Shown: positions 54,338 through 63,831, numbered from the stretch's first letter. The stretch: DNA of 64,000 bases from Eubacteriales bacterium (GCA_030524175.1 JAUNHC010000006.1:62001-126000); one strand, 5' to 3'. Made by a program: numbers and translations. Notes: generated by a model not told the origin, from the sequence alone.

Positions 54338-55672
54338 TTAATAGATGATGGTATCCTGTTCGCCCTGCAGCAGCTCCATAGCATCCTGGTCAGTGGAGAT
54401 TTCAAATGCATTTGCATAGGTTGTAGATACTAAAGTGCTGTAGGTAGCGGAATAATTTCCTGAAATATCCGGTGCAGTCAGATCAGTTCCGTTTTTCTTC
54501 AAAATTTCAAATGGATTAGTTGTGAAATACTTAAGGAACTTATTGTCTTTATTTTCCGTGATCGCAGGGTCATCCCACAGTTCTGTACGAATGGGGTCAA
54601 AGCCCAGCACTTCCCATTCATAAGTACATCCTTCTGCAGAAAGCTTGGCAAAAGCCAGAAATTCTTTGGCCAAATCTGCATTTTCTGTATACTTGATCAC
54701 AGATGTGCCTGTACCTCCCTGAAGGACTTCACGGGTATCTCCCTCATTCCAAACCGGGATTTCATAGATTCCCATCTTTCCGGCTAAATCAGGGCAATAA
54801 TCTGTAAATCTTCCCATATACCACAAAGGTAAGGCAACGGAAGCAACATCCCCGTTGTTGAGATGGCCGTACCACTCTTCCATATGATATCCGCCGCCCG
54901 GGGCAATTTCACAGATTCCCAGGTCAATCATTTCTCTGATGTAATCGATGACATCCGCATGTTCCTGTGTTGCAATATTGGGATTGCCTTCTTCGTCAAC
55001 ATATTGAACACCCTTTTCAAGAAGCATAAGCTGGGGAAGGAAAAGGTCGGCTGTCTCAACAGCACACATAGGCTTGCCTGTGGTTTCCAGAACCTTCTTG
55101 CCGGCTTCTACATAATCATCCCAGGTCACAATGTCCGCCGGGTCAACGCCTGCTGCGTCCATAATGTCCATATTATAGTAGCACACCGTAGCTCCAAGGT
55201 GGAAATCTGCTCCGTAATAATTGCCTTCCTTATCCCCATACATTTCAACACGTGACATAACAATATCGTCCTTATAGGGTTCAACTGCGTCATTGATGGG
55301 AAGGAGATATCCATCCTTTAAAAAGGAGCCATAATAGCCGATTTCTATATCCGCCATATCAGGAGCTCCTTCCCCAGCCTGACATGCAATAAGAAGCTTG
55401 CTGTGCAGGGAGTGGGATTCACCGGTAGTCACAGTGAGGTTAATAGGCCTGTCAGGATTCTGCTCATTCCAAACATCTGCCATTTCTGTCCAGAAACCCA
55501 CGTGCAGCTCCTGGAAAGTCCAAAAGGACAACTCTGTTCCTCCATCCACAAAAGTATTCGTTCCCTGAGTGGATGCATCATCTGCACTTGCACTGACACT
55601 GACACCGCCCGTCAGCACCATTGACATTGTCATTGCAGATGCTAAAATACCTGCCATAAGTTTTCTTTTCAT
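54338..55672 (-). CDS. Carbohydrate ABC transporter binding protein
   Basis: A 444-aa family-1 solute-binding protein. Signal sequence MKRKLMAGILASAMTMSMVL with no lipobox Cys (GGVSVSASA cut region). The mature part has WTFQELHVGFWTEMADVWNEQ, PDMADIEIGYYGSFLKDG and GGTGTSVIKYTENADLAKEFL, as in oligosaccharide binders. By gene context it captures arabino-oligosaccharides. It is first in the operon under a LacI-type operator. The missing lipidation Cys is unusual for a Gram-positive binder. Confidence 0.9.
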   Translation of the reverse strand: MKRKLMAGILASAMTMSMVLTGGVSVSASADDASTQGTNTFVDGGTELSFWTFQELHVGFWTEMADVWNEQNPDRPINLTVTTGESHSLHSKLLIACQAGEGAPDMADIEIGYYGSFLKDGYLLPINDAVEPYKDDIVMSRVEMYGDKEGNYYGADFHLGATVCYYNMDIMDAAGVDPADIVTWDDYVEAGKKVLETTGKPMCAVETADLFLPQLMLLEKGVQYVDEEGNPNIATQEHADVIDYIREMIDLGICEIAPGGGYHMEEWYGHLNNGDVASVALPLWYMGRFTDYCPDLAGKMGIYEIPVWNEGDTREVLQGGTGTSVIKYTENADLAKEFLAFAKLSAEGCTYEWEVLGFDPIRTELWDDPAITENKDNKFLKYFTTNPFEILKKNGTDLTAPDISGNYSATYSTLVSTTYANAFEISTDQDAMELLQGEQDTIIY

Positions 55673-55706
55673 AAACCTTCTCCTTTCGTTTTGCTTTTTG
55701 ATATAG

Positions 55707-55756
55707 GTTAACGTTAACTCTTACTATAGTTTAACGTTATCCTTACAATTTGTCAA
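55707..55756 (-). promoter_or_regulatory. Promoter and double LacI-type operator of the arabinoside operon
   Basis: On the minus strand TTGACA (55756-55751), 17 bases, TAAACT (55733-55728). One operator, TTTAACGTTA, overlaps the -10; a second perfect one, GTTAACGTTAAC, lies at 55707-55718 just downstream, with centres 23 bases apart. The AACGTT core is typical for LacI-family regulators, and a LacI gene is divergent. Confidence 0.85.
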
Positions 55757-56002
55757 GATATTTTTATGTTTTAACCGTATATTTGTATAATATACACTTA
55801 ATTTAAATAGTTTTTTTATGCATTATTACTCTTATCTTGTTTTATTGAGTATTTTCCGTTGCTTTAGCTTGTACACAATCTTGCGGCATGTTATAATTAT
55901 TTTTCGGCAATGCAACTATCTGCTCTTTTCGATGCTCCTAACCCGCCGTGTCTCTCATAGTTGCCTGCCAACACACAATTGTATTTAACAGGAGAGTCGC
56001 CA

Positions 56003-57022
56003 ATGAGTCAGAACCGTATTACTTTAAAAACTATAGCCGCAGAATGCGGATACTCTGTAAATACAGTATCCCGGGCACTGCGGAATGATACAAAACTGCC
56101 TCCGGAAACACTGGAGAAGATACAGACCTCTGCCCGTAATCTGGGATATATACGAAACAGTCTGGCCTCCTCCCTCCGTTCCGGAAAAAGCCATGTCATC
56201 GCTGTTATTGTTGAGGAAATACAGAATCCCCACTATTCCTATCTGGTTTCCCAGCTTGATTCAAAGCTGAGAAAGTTGGGGTATGTTGTTATGATCCTCT
56301 GTTCACATGCCAGCGAAAAAATAGAACAGCAAATGGTCAATATCGCCATCTCTCATTCCGTTGACGGGATTTTGCTGTTTCCCCACAGTAATAAAAGGCA
56401 CTCTGCAGAGCTTATTACCAAGAATCAAGTACCGCTTGTATTGATCGACCGTGAAATCAAAGACTTTACTGCTGATATCGTATGTATTGATGATTACGGC
56501 GGCGGTTACTTTATCGGAAAGCGTCTGGCTGAGCTTGGACACCAACGTTTTTTATACATAGCCGGCCCCCTCAATAATGACTCTCAGCCCAAAAGGCAGA
56601 ACGGCTTTGTCAAAGCCTTGACAGAAGCCGGGATACCGAAAAAAAATATACGTATCATCCCCTCCAAAGACATGTTATCAGCAATTTCCGCCAATACCAT
56701 ACGTGATCTTTTATTACCGGTTGACTATACTGCTGTTTTCTCCTTCAATGACGAGATGGCGTATTATGCAGTCAATTGCCTGCACAATGAAGGTTTCCGT
56801 ATGCCGGAAGATCTTTCCATTGCCGGATTTGACCACATACGAAAAAATATTTCCTACCTGCTGCCTTTATCCAGTATCTCCTGTCAGGAAAATTGCAATA
56901 TCGCGGAAATTGCCATAGAGCTTTTATTGAAACGAATAGAAAATCCCGATTTACCCATCCAGTCCCGGGTTCTCCCTGTATCCTTCTATGACGAAGGCAC
57001 CATCGGCCCGGCTCCCATGTAA
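56003..57022 (+). CDS. LacI-family transcriptional regulator
   Basis: A 339-aa repressor: helix-turn-helix ITLKTIAAECGYSVNTVSRALRN and a periplasmic-binding-like effector domain (VIAVIVEEIQNPHYSYLVSQLD, ADIVCIDDYGGGYFIGKRLAELGH, LSIAGFDHI). It should bind the AACGTT operators before the divergent arabinoside operon and release them on sensing arabinose or an oligomer. The ATG at 56003 follows AGGAGAG; an ATG 14 codons earlier has none. Confidence 0.92.
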   Translation: MSQNRITLKTIAAECGYSVNTVSRALRNDTKLPPETLEKIQTSARNLGYIRNSLASSLRSGKSHVIAVIVEEIQNPHYSYLVSQLDSKLRKLGYVVMILCSHASEKIEQQMVNIAISHSVDGILLFPHSNKRHSAELITKNQVPLVLIDREIKDFTADIVCIDDYGGGYFIGKRLAELGHQRFLYIAGPLNNDSQPKRQNGFVKALTEAGIPKKNIRIIPSKDMLSAISANTIRDLLLPVDYTAVFSFNDEMAYYAVNCLHNEGFRMPEDLSIAGFDHIRKNISYLLPLSSISCQENCNIAEIAIELLLKRIENPDLPIQSRVLPVSFYDEGTIGPAPM

Positions 57023-57228
57023 TCTTGCTGACTTCTCATGGCTGTGTCAGAAGGCAGGAAAATCTGCTGCCGGGTTTCCTGCCTTCTGGGTAATAACCTG
57101 TCACATAACATTCTTATTCCGTCTGCATCTCATTACAAATTCTTATCTTAACCATATGGGTATCCATATCTTTTCTCTGTATCATCACTTATATCATTTC
57201 AGCTAAGCCTGAACTGTTATCATCACTT
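57023..57228. other. Intergenic region after the LacI gene
   Basis: Just past the stop, GGCAGGAAA and TTTCCTGCC (57052-57080) can form the stem of a weak terminator. Nothing else is supported before the mobile element. Confidence 0.45.
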
Positions 57229-57373
57229 GTTACTGTTCACTGGTAATATTCCGCGAGGTGTTTTCATGCATCTATGCATGAAAATCCCGAGACATACAAC
57301 GTGCGAAATTATGCAGTATGCATAATTTCTGTACATCGCGAAGCGTGTTACTGGTCACGGAGTGAACAGTAAC
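57229..57373. mobile_element. 145-bp MITE-like element with 8-bp target duplication
   Basis: Ends are 13-bp perfect inverted repeats (GTTACTGTTCACT and AGTGAACAGTAAC). It is bordered by the direct repeat CATCACTT at 57221-57228 and 57374-57381. Inside are two perfect hairpins: TTTTCATGCAT/ATGCATGAAAA (57261-57284) and GAAATTATGCA/TGCATAATTTC. No protein is encoded. Confidence 0.85.
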
Positions 57374-57412
57374 CATCACTTTTCCCCCGTTGTATAACTT
57401 TTCTGAATCCCC

Positions 57413-57465
57413 TTGACATTCAGCAGTAAAGCATATATAATCCTTTTATATAAATTAGTTATATA
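57413..57465 (+). promoter_or_regulatory. Promoter and operator of the TetR gene
   Basis: TTGACA (57413-57418), 17 bases, TATAAT (57436-57441). Directly downstream TATATAA, five bases, TTATATA (57447-57465) forms a perfect dyad where a TetR dimer could block transcription, implying autorepression. Confidence 0.85.
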
Positions 57466-57493
57466 ATAAACTTATATATTTGGAGGAACAACA

Positions 57494-58069
57494 ATGCCGA
57501 AACAAAAAATCACAAAAGAAATGGTGGTGGATGCTGCTTTTGAGCTGGCAAGAGCCGGAGGAATGGAGCAGGTGATGGTAAAGAACATCGCAGAAAAGTT
57601 AGGCTGCTCTGTACAGCCAATCTATAGCTATTGTAAAAATATGGACGGACTTCGAAAGGATGTCACAGAACGGGCACGGCAGTTCATACAAAAATTTGTA
57701 GCTGCCCACATTGATAAAAATGACTTATTCCGCAGTACAGGCAGGGCATATATACAAATTGCTAAAGAGGAACCCCATATTCTTAAAATGTTTATTTTCC
57801 AACAGCGTAAAAATATTTCTTCTTTGGACGATTTATATCAGTGTGAAGCAAGCCCCCAAATGGCACAAACCATAGCGGATGAGCTGAATATCACTGTAGA
57901 AAAAGCTAAACAGTTACATTTGAATATGCTGATCTATACCATTGGCATTGGCACTATTTTTTCTGTGACAACCCCGGGGATACCCCCTGAGGAAATCTAT
58001 TCCCAACAGGAAAATGCATATCGTGTTTTTTTAAGAGCAGCTTTGGAGGAGAATAATGATGAACAATAA
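57494..58069 (+). CDS. TetR-family regulator
   Basis: A 191-aa protein with an N-terminal TetR helix-turn-helix (MVVDAAFELARAGGMEQVMVKNIAEKLGCSV, then QPIYSYCKNMDGL) and a helical ligand-binding half. GGAGG precedes the ATG. It overlaps the flavodoxin-like gene by 14 bases and probably represses this two-gene operon from the dyad upstream. The inducer is unknown. Confidence 0.9.
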   Translation: MPKQKITKEMVVDAAFELARAGGMEQVMVKNIAEKLGCSVQPIYSYCKNMDGLRKDVTERARQFIQKFVAAHIDKNDLFRSTGRAYIQIAKEEPHILKMFIFQQRKNISSLDDLYQCEASPQMAQTIADELNITVEKAKQLHLNMLIYTIGIGTIFSVTTPGIPPEEIYSQQENAYRVFLRAALEENNDEQ

Positions 58070-58598
58070 AGTCTTAGTAGTGTATAAAAGTATCAGTGGA
58101 TTTACCAGGAAATATGCAGAAATGATATCACAGGAAATTGACTGCACACTTATGGATTTTAAAGAAGTGAATGAAACAACTATGTCAAACTTTGATACTG
58201 TTATTTTCGGCGGCAGGTTACATGCCGGAACAGTTGACGGGCTGAAAAATGCAAAAAAGCTTTTTATGCAGAGCAAAGCTTCACAATTCGTGGTATATGC
58301 CACCGGTGCCATGCCCAATGAATCCACAAAAGTAATCGAAGAAATGTGGGGTAATAATCTCTCTCCTGAGGAACTCTCAGATATTCCCCATTTCTATATG
58401 CAAGGCGGCATATCCTACGAAAGACTGCCCTTGTCTGACAAACTGATGATGAAAATATTCAGCGCTATGCTGAATAAGAAAAAAGATAAAACTGAAGACG
58501 AAAAACAAATGGCCCAGGCAATCTCCGGTTCTTACGACATTTCCTCCAAAGATTATATTATGCCCCTGATTTCTTCCCTGAAATCCGGCAGGAAATAG
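58056..58598 (+). CDS. Flavodoxin-domain protein
   Basis: A 180-aa protein with a flavodoxin fold: VLVVYKSISGFTRKYAEMIS (FMN phosphate loop), FDTVIFGGRLHAGTVDG and FVVYATGAMP. Similar proteins include HemG-type menaquinone-dependent oxidases and stress flavodoxins. It probably carries electrons or reduces quinone-like compounds under control of the adjacent TetR protein. GGAGGAG lies before a doubled ATG; either could be used. Confidence 0.82.
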   Translation: MMNNKVLVVYKSISGFTRKYAEMISQEIDCTLMDFKEVNETTMSNFDTVIFGGRLHAGTVDGLKNAKKLFMQSKASQFVVYATGAMPNESTKVIEEMWGNNLSPEELSDIPHFYMQGGISYERLPLSDKLMMKIFSAMLNKKKDKTEDEKQMAQAISGSYDISSKDYIMPLISSLKSGRK

Positions 58599-58739
58599 CA
58601 TACTTTATCCTCTATAGGTATGACAGTTTTTCACTGAATGATATCACCGTTACATAAACAAACGTCTTATTTCGTTGGAAAAGCACGAAAAGCACGTCCC
58701 GGGCATAAACTATATAGAAATCCCCTTTGAGGTGAAGAT

Positions 58740-59114
58740 TTGAAGACGTTCTTGAAACCTTTGACATTAGCCGAGGAAAAAACCTATCTTCAACGTTACC
58801 AGGGGGGCGACTTAGAAGCAAAGAATATCCTTATCGAACGTAACCTCCGTCTTGTGGCCCATGTGGTAAAAAAATACCAGGGCACTGACGAAGATTTGGA
58901 TGATTTGATTTCCATCGGGACCATTGGACTGATCAAGGCAATTTCAACCTTTGATGCAAATAAAGCCACAAGGCTGTCCACATATGCTGCCCGGTGTATT
59001 GATAATGCTATAGTTACCCAATGGCTCACAAGGTACATAAACTACTTTTTCACATACCATATCTTAAGGATATATCATCAGAAATGGTGGTGCCGGAACA
59101 CTACACCACTATAA
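58740..59114 (+). pseudogene. Sigma-K-like sigma factor fragment
   Basis: A 124-codon frame starting at TTG 58740 (GAGGTG site). Residues 1-95 match the N-terminal half of sporulation sigma-E/K factors: LTLAEEKTYLQRYQGGDLEAKN, LIERNLRLVAHVVKKYQG, DDLISIGTIGLIKAISTF, STYAARCIDN. After NAIV the similarity ends and the last ~28 residues are unrelated; regions 3 and 4 are missing. It is most likely a truncated relic. A split sigK interrupted by an element, as in some Bacilli and Clostridia, is conceivable, but no recombinase or second half is in view. Confidence 0.75.
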
Positions 59115-59125
59115 TTCTTAACCAA

Positions 59126-59155
59126 AAACCGGGACCTCCTCAGAGTTCCCGGTTT
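59126..59155. terminator. Bidirectional terminator
   Basis: AAACCGGGA pairs with TCCCGGTTT over a 12-base loop, between the sigma fragment and the convergent transporter operon. Confidence 0.8.
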
Positions 59156-59188
59156 ATTGGATCAATTCAATATTTACTTATTTGAATA

Positions 59189-59680
59189 TCAGATATCACC
59201 CATACCTTCAAAGCCGTCCGTACCAAGCTCATCTACAGGCGTATCAGTATCTACAGGTTCTTCCTCAGGTTCCTCTACAACCGTCTGGACAAACTCAGAA
59301 AGATAAGCCTCCTCCGGGAGGTCTGCCAGAAGTGCAGGCATATTTAAAATGATACCGTCCATATTTTGGGGAAGTTTCACCGCAAGTTCACGTGTCGTGG
59401 GTTCATCCCCTTTGTTTTCCGTAATCTCAACAGTCATTTTAAAGTTTGCGCCCATCCAGGATGCCATGCCTCGCTCATCCGCTTTGAGCTTGGCGGCTCT
59501 CTCTTCTTTTACATAAACATCGATACGGTATGGAGTAGTATAGGTTTTTCCCTCATACTCCGTTTCCACATTGTCGAAATAAACTGTATGGCCTCTGCCG
59601 ATCACCATCATAGCAGCGGCGATCAACAGAAGGACAAGAACTGCCAGAACTCTGATCAGGATTGTTTTTTTCTTACTCAT
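59189..59680 (-). CDS. Membrane-anchored accessory protein of the ABC operon
   Basis: A 163-aa protein with one N-terminal helix (ILIRVLAVLVLLLIAAAMMVIG), a small extracellular domain beginning HTVYFDNVETEYEGKTY, and an acidic tail (VEEPEEEPVDTDTPVDE). I associate it with the DUF6672 family found at the end of such transporter operons, from memory only. It overlaps the permease gene by eight bases. The ATG at 59680 is nine bases from GGAGG; the ATG three codons earlier is too close. Function unknown. Confidence 0.65.
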   Translation of the reverse strand: MSKKKTILIRVLAVLVLLLIAAAMMVIGRGHTVYFDNVETEYEGKTYTTPYRIDVYVKEERAAKLKADERGMASWMGANFKMTVEITENKGDEPTTRELAVKLPQNMDGIILNMPALLADLPEEAYLSEFVQTVVEEPEEEPVDTDTPVDELGTDGFEGMGDI

Positions 59681-60809
59681 CTCCCTCATCCTCCTTCTGT
59701 GCTTCCTTCAGACCCTGTCCTACTCTGCTCTTTATCCTGCGCTTTTTGGTCTCATACATGGTGAGGGCAACTGTGATAACACCGTAGGATACAAATACAC
59801 GGAAATACTCGCCGATCATGGAATCGCCTGTGATCTTCGTACCTGTAGAAGGCGCAACGATAAACATAAGATGAAACAGAATTACGCCAAGAAATACATT
59901 CTTGATGGATGCACGGTCTACGGAAGCACCGCCAATCAACAGAGCCGCTATACAGAACATACCAATCTGTGAATGAGCGGTATAGGTAGGCAGATTTCCC
60001 ATATTCTGGATGTAAATGACCATACCGAAGCCTGCAAGCACTGTAGAAATAACGATGGAAATAATACGTGTCCTGTCTACATTGATACCTGCGTCCCGTG
60101 CAACATCCATATCCTGGCCCACAGCCCTCATATCCTGGCCCAGCTTCGTTTTCCTGAACCACACAATGAACAGACAGAGTACACCGATAATAATAAAGGT
60201 AAGGACCGGAATCTTAACACCCTTTATGGTAACGCTCATCAGGTTATCAAGACACTGCCGCATATTCAAAAGACTTACCGTATTCCGGATGCCGTAGCCT
60301 CTTGGAAGCCTGATGCTTGAATGCTTGATCGGGATGATAGATCCCATCAAATACAAAACAATAAGCTGATAGATACCATTGATAAAGAAGCTGATGATAT
60401 AACTGGTGATCATCTCACGCCCCTTTGCCATATTCAATATCTTTCCGCAGAAAATACCAAGCACTACTGAAATCGGTATGGAAATGATCATAGCAAGGAT
60501 AACGCCGGGTATTCCGTAAATCTGCCAGTCAGCCACGAAAATAAGGCCGATCTCACCTGCCATAGCTCCCAGAGTCATACCAAAGTTCAGTCCCATTCCG
60601 GCCATAATGGGGATCAGCAAGCATAGAATGAGGAAAGTATTTCTTCCCATACGAGTCATAATCTCATTTAACAGATAGCTTGGAGAAAATCCGGATACCG
60701 GAATACATACAGCACAGATTATGATAAACATGATCGGTACAGGATTATCGGACAAAAATCTCCGCAGTTTTTTTCCAAAACTAACTTGTGTCGTCGTATT
60801 ATTTTTCAT
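59673..60809 (-). CDS. ABC transporter permease (second)
   Basis: A 378-aa membrane protein with about ten helices, of the branched/simple-sugar permease family: GMGLNFGMTLGAMAGEIG, QDMDVARDAGINVDRTRIISIVIS (cytoplasmic coupling loop) and CIAALLIGGASVDRASIKNV. It pairs with the preceding permease, overlapping it by four bases. The substrate could be a sugar, nucleoside or similar compound. Confidence 0.88.
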   Translation of the reverse strand: MKNNTTTQVSFGKKLRRFLSDNPVPIMFIIICAVCIPVSGFSPSYLLNEIMTRMGRNTFLILCLLIPIMAGMGLNFGMTLGAMAGEIGLIFVADWQIYGIPGVILAMIISIPISVVLGIFCGKILNMAKGREMITSYIISFFINGIYQLIVLYLMGSIIPIKHSSIRLPRGYGIRNTVSLLNMRQCLDNLMSVTIKGVKIPVLTFIIIGVLCLFIVWFRKTKLGQDMRAVGQDMDVARDAGINVDRTRIISIVISTVLAGFGMVIYIQNMGNLPTYTAHSQIGMFCIAALLIGGASVDRASIKNVFLGVILFHLMFIVAPSTGTKITGDSMIGEYFRVFVSYGVITVALTMYETKKRRIKSRVGQGLKEAQKEDEGDE

Positions 60810-61879
60810 TTCGAGCCCTCCGTCCTTCTGGTCAAAGCATACAGAATCATACCGTTGGAAACAATGATTCGGATAACTTCGCTCACGTCCATATGAATGA
60901 TAGAGTTCATAACAGTAGGGGTCATGGTTACAATACCCTGGAACAGGAAGGTCCCAATGATCACATTGGGGATGGATGCCTTATTTACGGAAGCACCGCC
61001 GATAAGGATTGCAGATACCGCCGGAAGGGCCATATAAAATGGTGCCATATAAATCTGTACGAACCCAAAGCCCTGCTCATAAACAAGAATACCTATAGCC
61101 GCCAGCCATGTAGACATGATTACGGAAATCATACGCATTTTATCTACGTTTACGCCTGCCGCCTTTGCAAATGTGGGATTTGAACCGGCAGCCGTCATGG
61201 CTGTACCTGTCTTAGTGTGGAAAAATGCCCACACTGCCACAGCCAGCACAGCAAAAAACAGAAGGTTGCCTACAGGGATGGAAAAGCTTCCGATGTCAAT
61301 TTTCAGGAAATTTGACAGCACCTGTGCATAATAGCCTTCAAGAGAAATAGTAGTACGTAAGCCTTTCCCGGACAGTCCCCAAACCATATTGGGAGCATGG
61401 AAAGGAAGCAGGATCCACATCATACACATAAAGGATACAGCCGAAAAGCCTACATAGGTAGCGATCATCATCTCGCCGCCTTTAATCTTATTTAAAAGCC
61501 AGCCGTAGCCGCTTCCCAGAACAAGCGCAAATGGTGTGGCAAGAACAATGGCCACGAAGAAGCTTAAGCCTCCCGTAAACCCAAGCTCGATGGACAACGT
61601 TGCGCCCAAAAGCCCGGAAATAATACCAAGAGGCAGACCGAAGTTCAATCCGCAGCCTGACTGGACCATTGGCACCATAGCCAGAACCAGAATGGCATTC
61701 CAGCCAAAACGGTTAATTACATTTGTTAATTGTGTGAAAATATTTGCTCCTACAAAAGGAGACGCAATAAAGAGCAGCAGAAGGAAACCGGCAATAATCA
61801 GTCTCGGCAGGCCGAAGCTTTCCATTAAGCCCCGAATGCGTCCGCCTGCTGTCTTCTCTTCAGAAGTTTTAGCGTTCAT
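60806..61879 (-). CDS. ABC transporter permease (first)
   Basis: A 357-aa paralog of the next gene with the same layout: SGCGLNFGLPLGIISGLLG, ANPTFA-type coupling loop (SNPTFAKAAGVNVDKMRMISVIMS) and SAILIGGASVNKASIPNV. Two different permeases imply a heterodimeric channel, as in nucleoside-type importers. It starts ten bases after the ATPase gene. Confidence 0.88.
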   Translation of the reverse strand: MNAKTSEEKTAGGRIRGLMESFGLPRLIIAGFLLLLFIASPFVGANIFTQLTNVINRFGWNAILVLAMVPMVQSGCGLNFGLPLGIISGLLGATLSIELGFTGGLSFFVAIVLATPFALVLGSGYGWLLNKIKGGEMMIATYVGFSAVSFMCMMWILLPFHAPNMVWGLSGKGLRTTISLEGYYAQVLSNFLKIDIGSFSIPVGNLLFFAVLAVAVWAFFHTKTGTAMTAAGSNPTFAKAAGVNVDKMRMISVIMSTWLAAIGILVYEQGFGFVQIYMAPFYMALPAVSAILIGGASVNKASIPNVIIGTFLFQGIVTMTPTVMNSIIHMDVSEVIRIIVSNGMILYALTRRTEGSK

Positions 61880-61889
61880 TTTATCCTCC

Positions 61890-63482
61890 TTATTTAACCT
61901 GGCTGATCATCAGCATACCAAACTTTTCTGATGACTCAGCAGCAGGAAGTATTCCGGCAACCTTACCGCCTGATACAATTGCAATCCTGTCACAGGTCTG
62001 TCTCAGTTCTTCCAGTTCAGACGAGATCACCACCACCGTAGCGCCGTTCTCCCGGTTGAATTTTTTGATGGCCTCCAGTACCAGGCTCTTAGCGCCTACG
62101 TCAATACCACGGGTAGGCTCTGATACGAACAGCAGCTTCGGTTCCATGGCAAAGGCTTTTGCCAGGCAGATTTTCTGCTGGTTTCCGCCGGAAAGCTCTC
62201 TGGCCTTCTGTTTGGAGCTTGTGCATTTGATCATAAAGCTTTCTATGTACTTTTCCGTAACATCATGGATGGCTTTTTCGTCTCTCCACTTAATAAGACC
62301 GCCTAAATAATTCTTCAGATACTTATTCTGCACCTGCATGGCCGGGAATGCAATATTCCATTCCAGTGTCTCGTCAAGAAGCAGACCTACGCTTCTTCTG
62401 TCCTCGGAAACAAAGGCAATAGAGGAATCCAGGCACTTTCTTGGGTTGTTCAGGGGAATCTCCTGCCCGTTAAAGGTGATCGTTCCGCCTGCATCGTACA
62501 GCCCCATGATGCCGTTAGGGATTCCAAGCTTCCCTTGTCCTGCCAGACCGCCGATACCCAGGATTTCTCCTTCTTTAATATCAAGATCCACATTCCGCAC
62601 TGTCTCGCCGGGCATATCAACCCACAGCTTACGGACTGTCATGATATTAGGCGCATCTGTCCTTATTTTTGCTTCTTTATTTGCAGCAGCTGAACCCACG
62701 TCACGGCCAACCATCCATTTGGTGATTTCCTCCACATTGGTTTCTTTGGATTCAACATCTTTGACAACATAACCGTCACGCATAACAAGAACACGGTTGC
62801 ACACAGACAAGATTTCATGCAAACGGTGTGTGATGAAAACAACGGAAATCCCTTTTGCCGACATGTTGCGGATAGATTCCAGCAAAGCGTCCGCTTCTTT
62901 TTCTGTCAAAACGGCTGTCGGCTCATCCAGAATCAACAGTTTCAAATTCTCTTTGCTAAGCTCTCTGGCGATTTCAGTAAACTGCTTATGCCCTACAGGC
63001 ATACTATTGATGGGCATGTCCGCATCAATCTGAAAGCCCATCTTGTCAATAGCCTCTGCTGCGGTTTCCCCCATCTGGCCGCGGTTCAGCGTATCCAGAC
63101 GATCACCGAACACTTCTGAAAGTACGTTTTTCTTCTTCTGCTCTCTGTTGAGCACGATATTTTCTGTTGCGGTAAATCCCGGAATCAGCGAAAATTCCTG
63201 ATGAACCATGCCGACCCCTGCCGCAAGAGCGTCAAAAGGCGTATTAAACTGAACCTTTTCTCCATTGATCAGGACATCACCTTCATACCCTCCGGTTTCT
63301 CTGATCACATCCATACCAAAAAGAATCTTCATCAGGGTACTTTTACCGGCTCCATTCTCACCTACAAGACCAAGGACTTCTCCCTCTTCCAGCTTGAAAT
63401 TGATGTCTGACAGTACCTGATTTTCGAAGAAACTTTTTTTAACGTTTTTCATCTCCAATAACGGAGCTTCGTTATTCTTCAT
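61890..63482 (-). CDS. ABC transporter double-domain ATPase
   Basis: A 530-aa protein with two ATPase domains. Domain 1: GENGAGKS, altered signature VGHKQFTEIAREL, LILDEPTAVL. Domain 2: degenerate loop GLAGQGK, signature LSGGNQQKICLAK, LFVSEPTRGID. The arrangement matches RbsA/MglA/nucleoside-importer ATPases. It powers the two permeases that follow. A ~380-base spacer with repeats separates it from the binding-protein gene. Confidence 0.9.
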   Translation of the reverse strand: MKNNEAPLLEMKNVKKSFFENQVLSDINFKLEEGEVLGLVGENGAGKSTLMKILFGMDVIRETGGYEGDVLINGEKVQFNTPFDALAAGVGMVHQEFSLIPGFTATENIVLNREQKKKNVLSEVFGDRLDTLNRGQMGETAAEAIDKMGFQIDADMPINSMPVGHKQFTEIARELSKENLKLLILDEPTAVLTEKEADALLESIRNMSAKGISVVFITHRLHEILSVCNRVLVMRDGYVVKDVESKETNVEEITKWMVGRDVGSAAANKEAKIRTDAPNIMTVRKLWVDMPGETVRNVDLDIKEGEILGIGGLAGQGKLGIPNGIMGLYDAGGTITFNGQEIPLNNPRKCLDSSIAFVSEDRRSVGLLLDETLEWNIAFPAMQVQNKYLKNYLGGLIKWRDEKAIHDVTEKYIESFMIKCTSSKQKARELSGGNQQKICLAKAFAMEPKLLFVSEPTRGIDVGAKSLVLEAIKKFNRENGATVVVISSELEELRQTCDRIAIVSGGKVAGILPAAESSEKFGMLMISQVK

Positions 63483-63517
63483 AATTTTTCATTCCTTGTC
63501 CAAGAATCTTATTTTAC

Positions 63518-63794
63518 TATGAAAGTCCCGTACAGCAGCCATGAGACGGCGCATGCTTGCATGCAGAGTCTTATGGATATCGGACGGGCTAACCCGTATG
63601 AGCAAGGAGGCCGACAGGCCGGATCGCGAATACGGGTGGCGATTGCGGGAACGCGTAAGCGCGGAGCAATCGGCTTTCATGATTGGTGATGTCTGCGTCA
63701 GCAGACATATCTACGAAAGTCCCGTACGGCAGCCGTGAGACGGCGCATGCCTGCATGCAGCGTCTCATGGATGTCGGACGGGCTAACCCATATG
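63518..63794. repeat. 83-bp repeat present twice in an operon spacer
   Basis: 63518-63600 and 63712-63794 are about 88% identical, both reading GAAAGTCCCGTAC...GCAGCC...GAGACGGCGCATGC and ending GGACGGGCTAACCC. Each can fold (GAGACG/CGTCTC, GCATGC/GCATGC). The ~110 bases between them also fold (ACCCGTAT/ATACGGGT, GATTGC/GCAATC, GTCTGC/GCAGAC). The mirror-rich design suggests a structured RNA or intergenic repeat family. Confidence 0.8.
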
Positions 63795-63809
63795 ATTTCC
63801 GAAAAGAAC

Positions 63810-63831
63810 GGGGAGGAAAATTTTCCTCCCC
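63810..63831 (-). promoter_or_regulatory. Perfect 22-bp palindrome after the binding-protein gene
   Basis: GGGGAGGAAAA and its mirror, 34 bases past the stop codon of the binding-protein gene, followed on the minus strand by GTTCTTTTC. Probably an attenuator or mRNA-stabilising stem. Confidence 0.7.

Noticed and set aside
58740-59114. A skin-like element interrupting sigK
   Set aside because: No recombinase and no C-terminal half within reach; simple truncation is the safer reading.
63500-63800. CRISPR-like array from the two similar 83-bp units
   Set aside because: Only two long units with internal hairpins and no regular spacers or cas genes.
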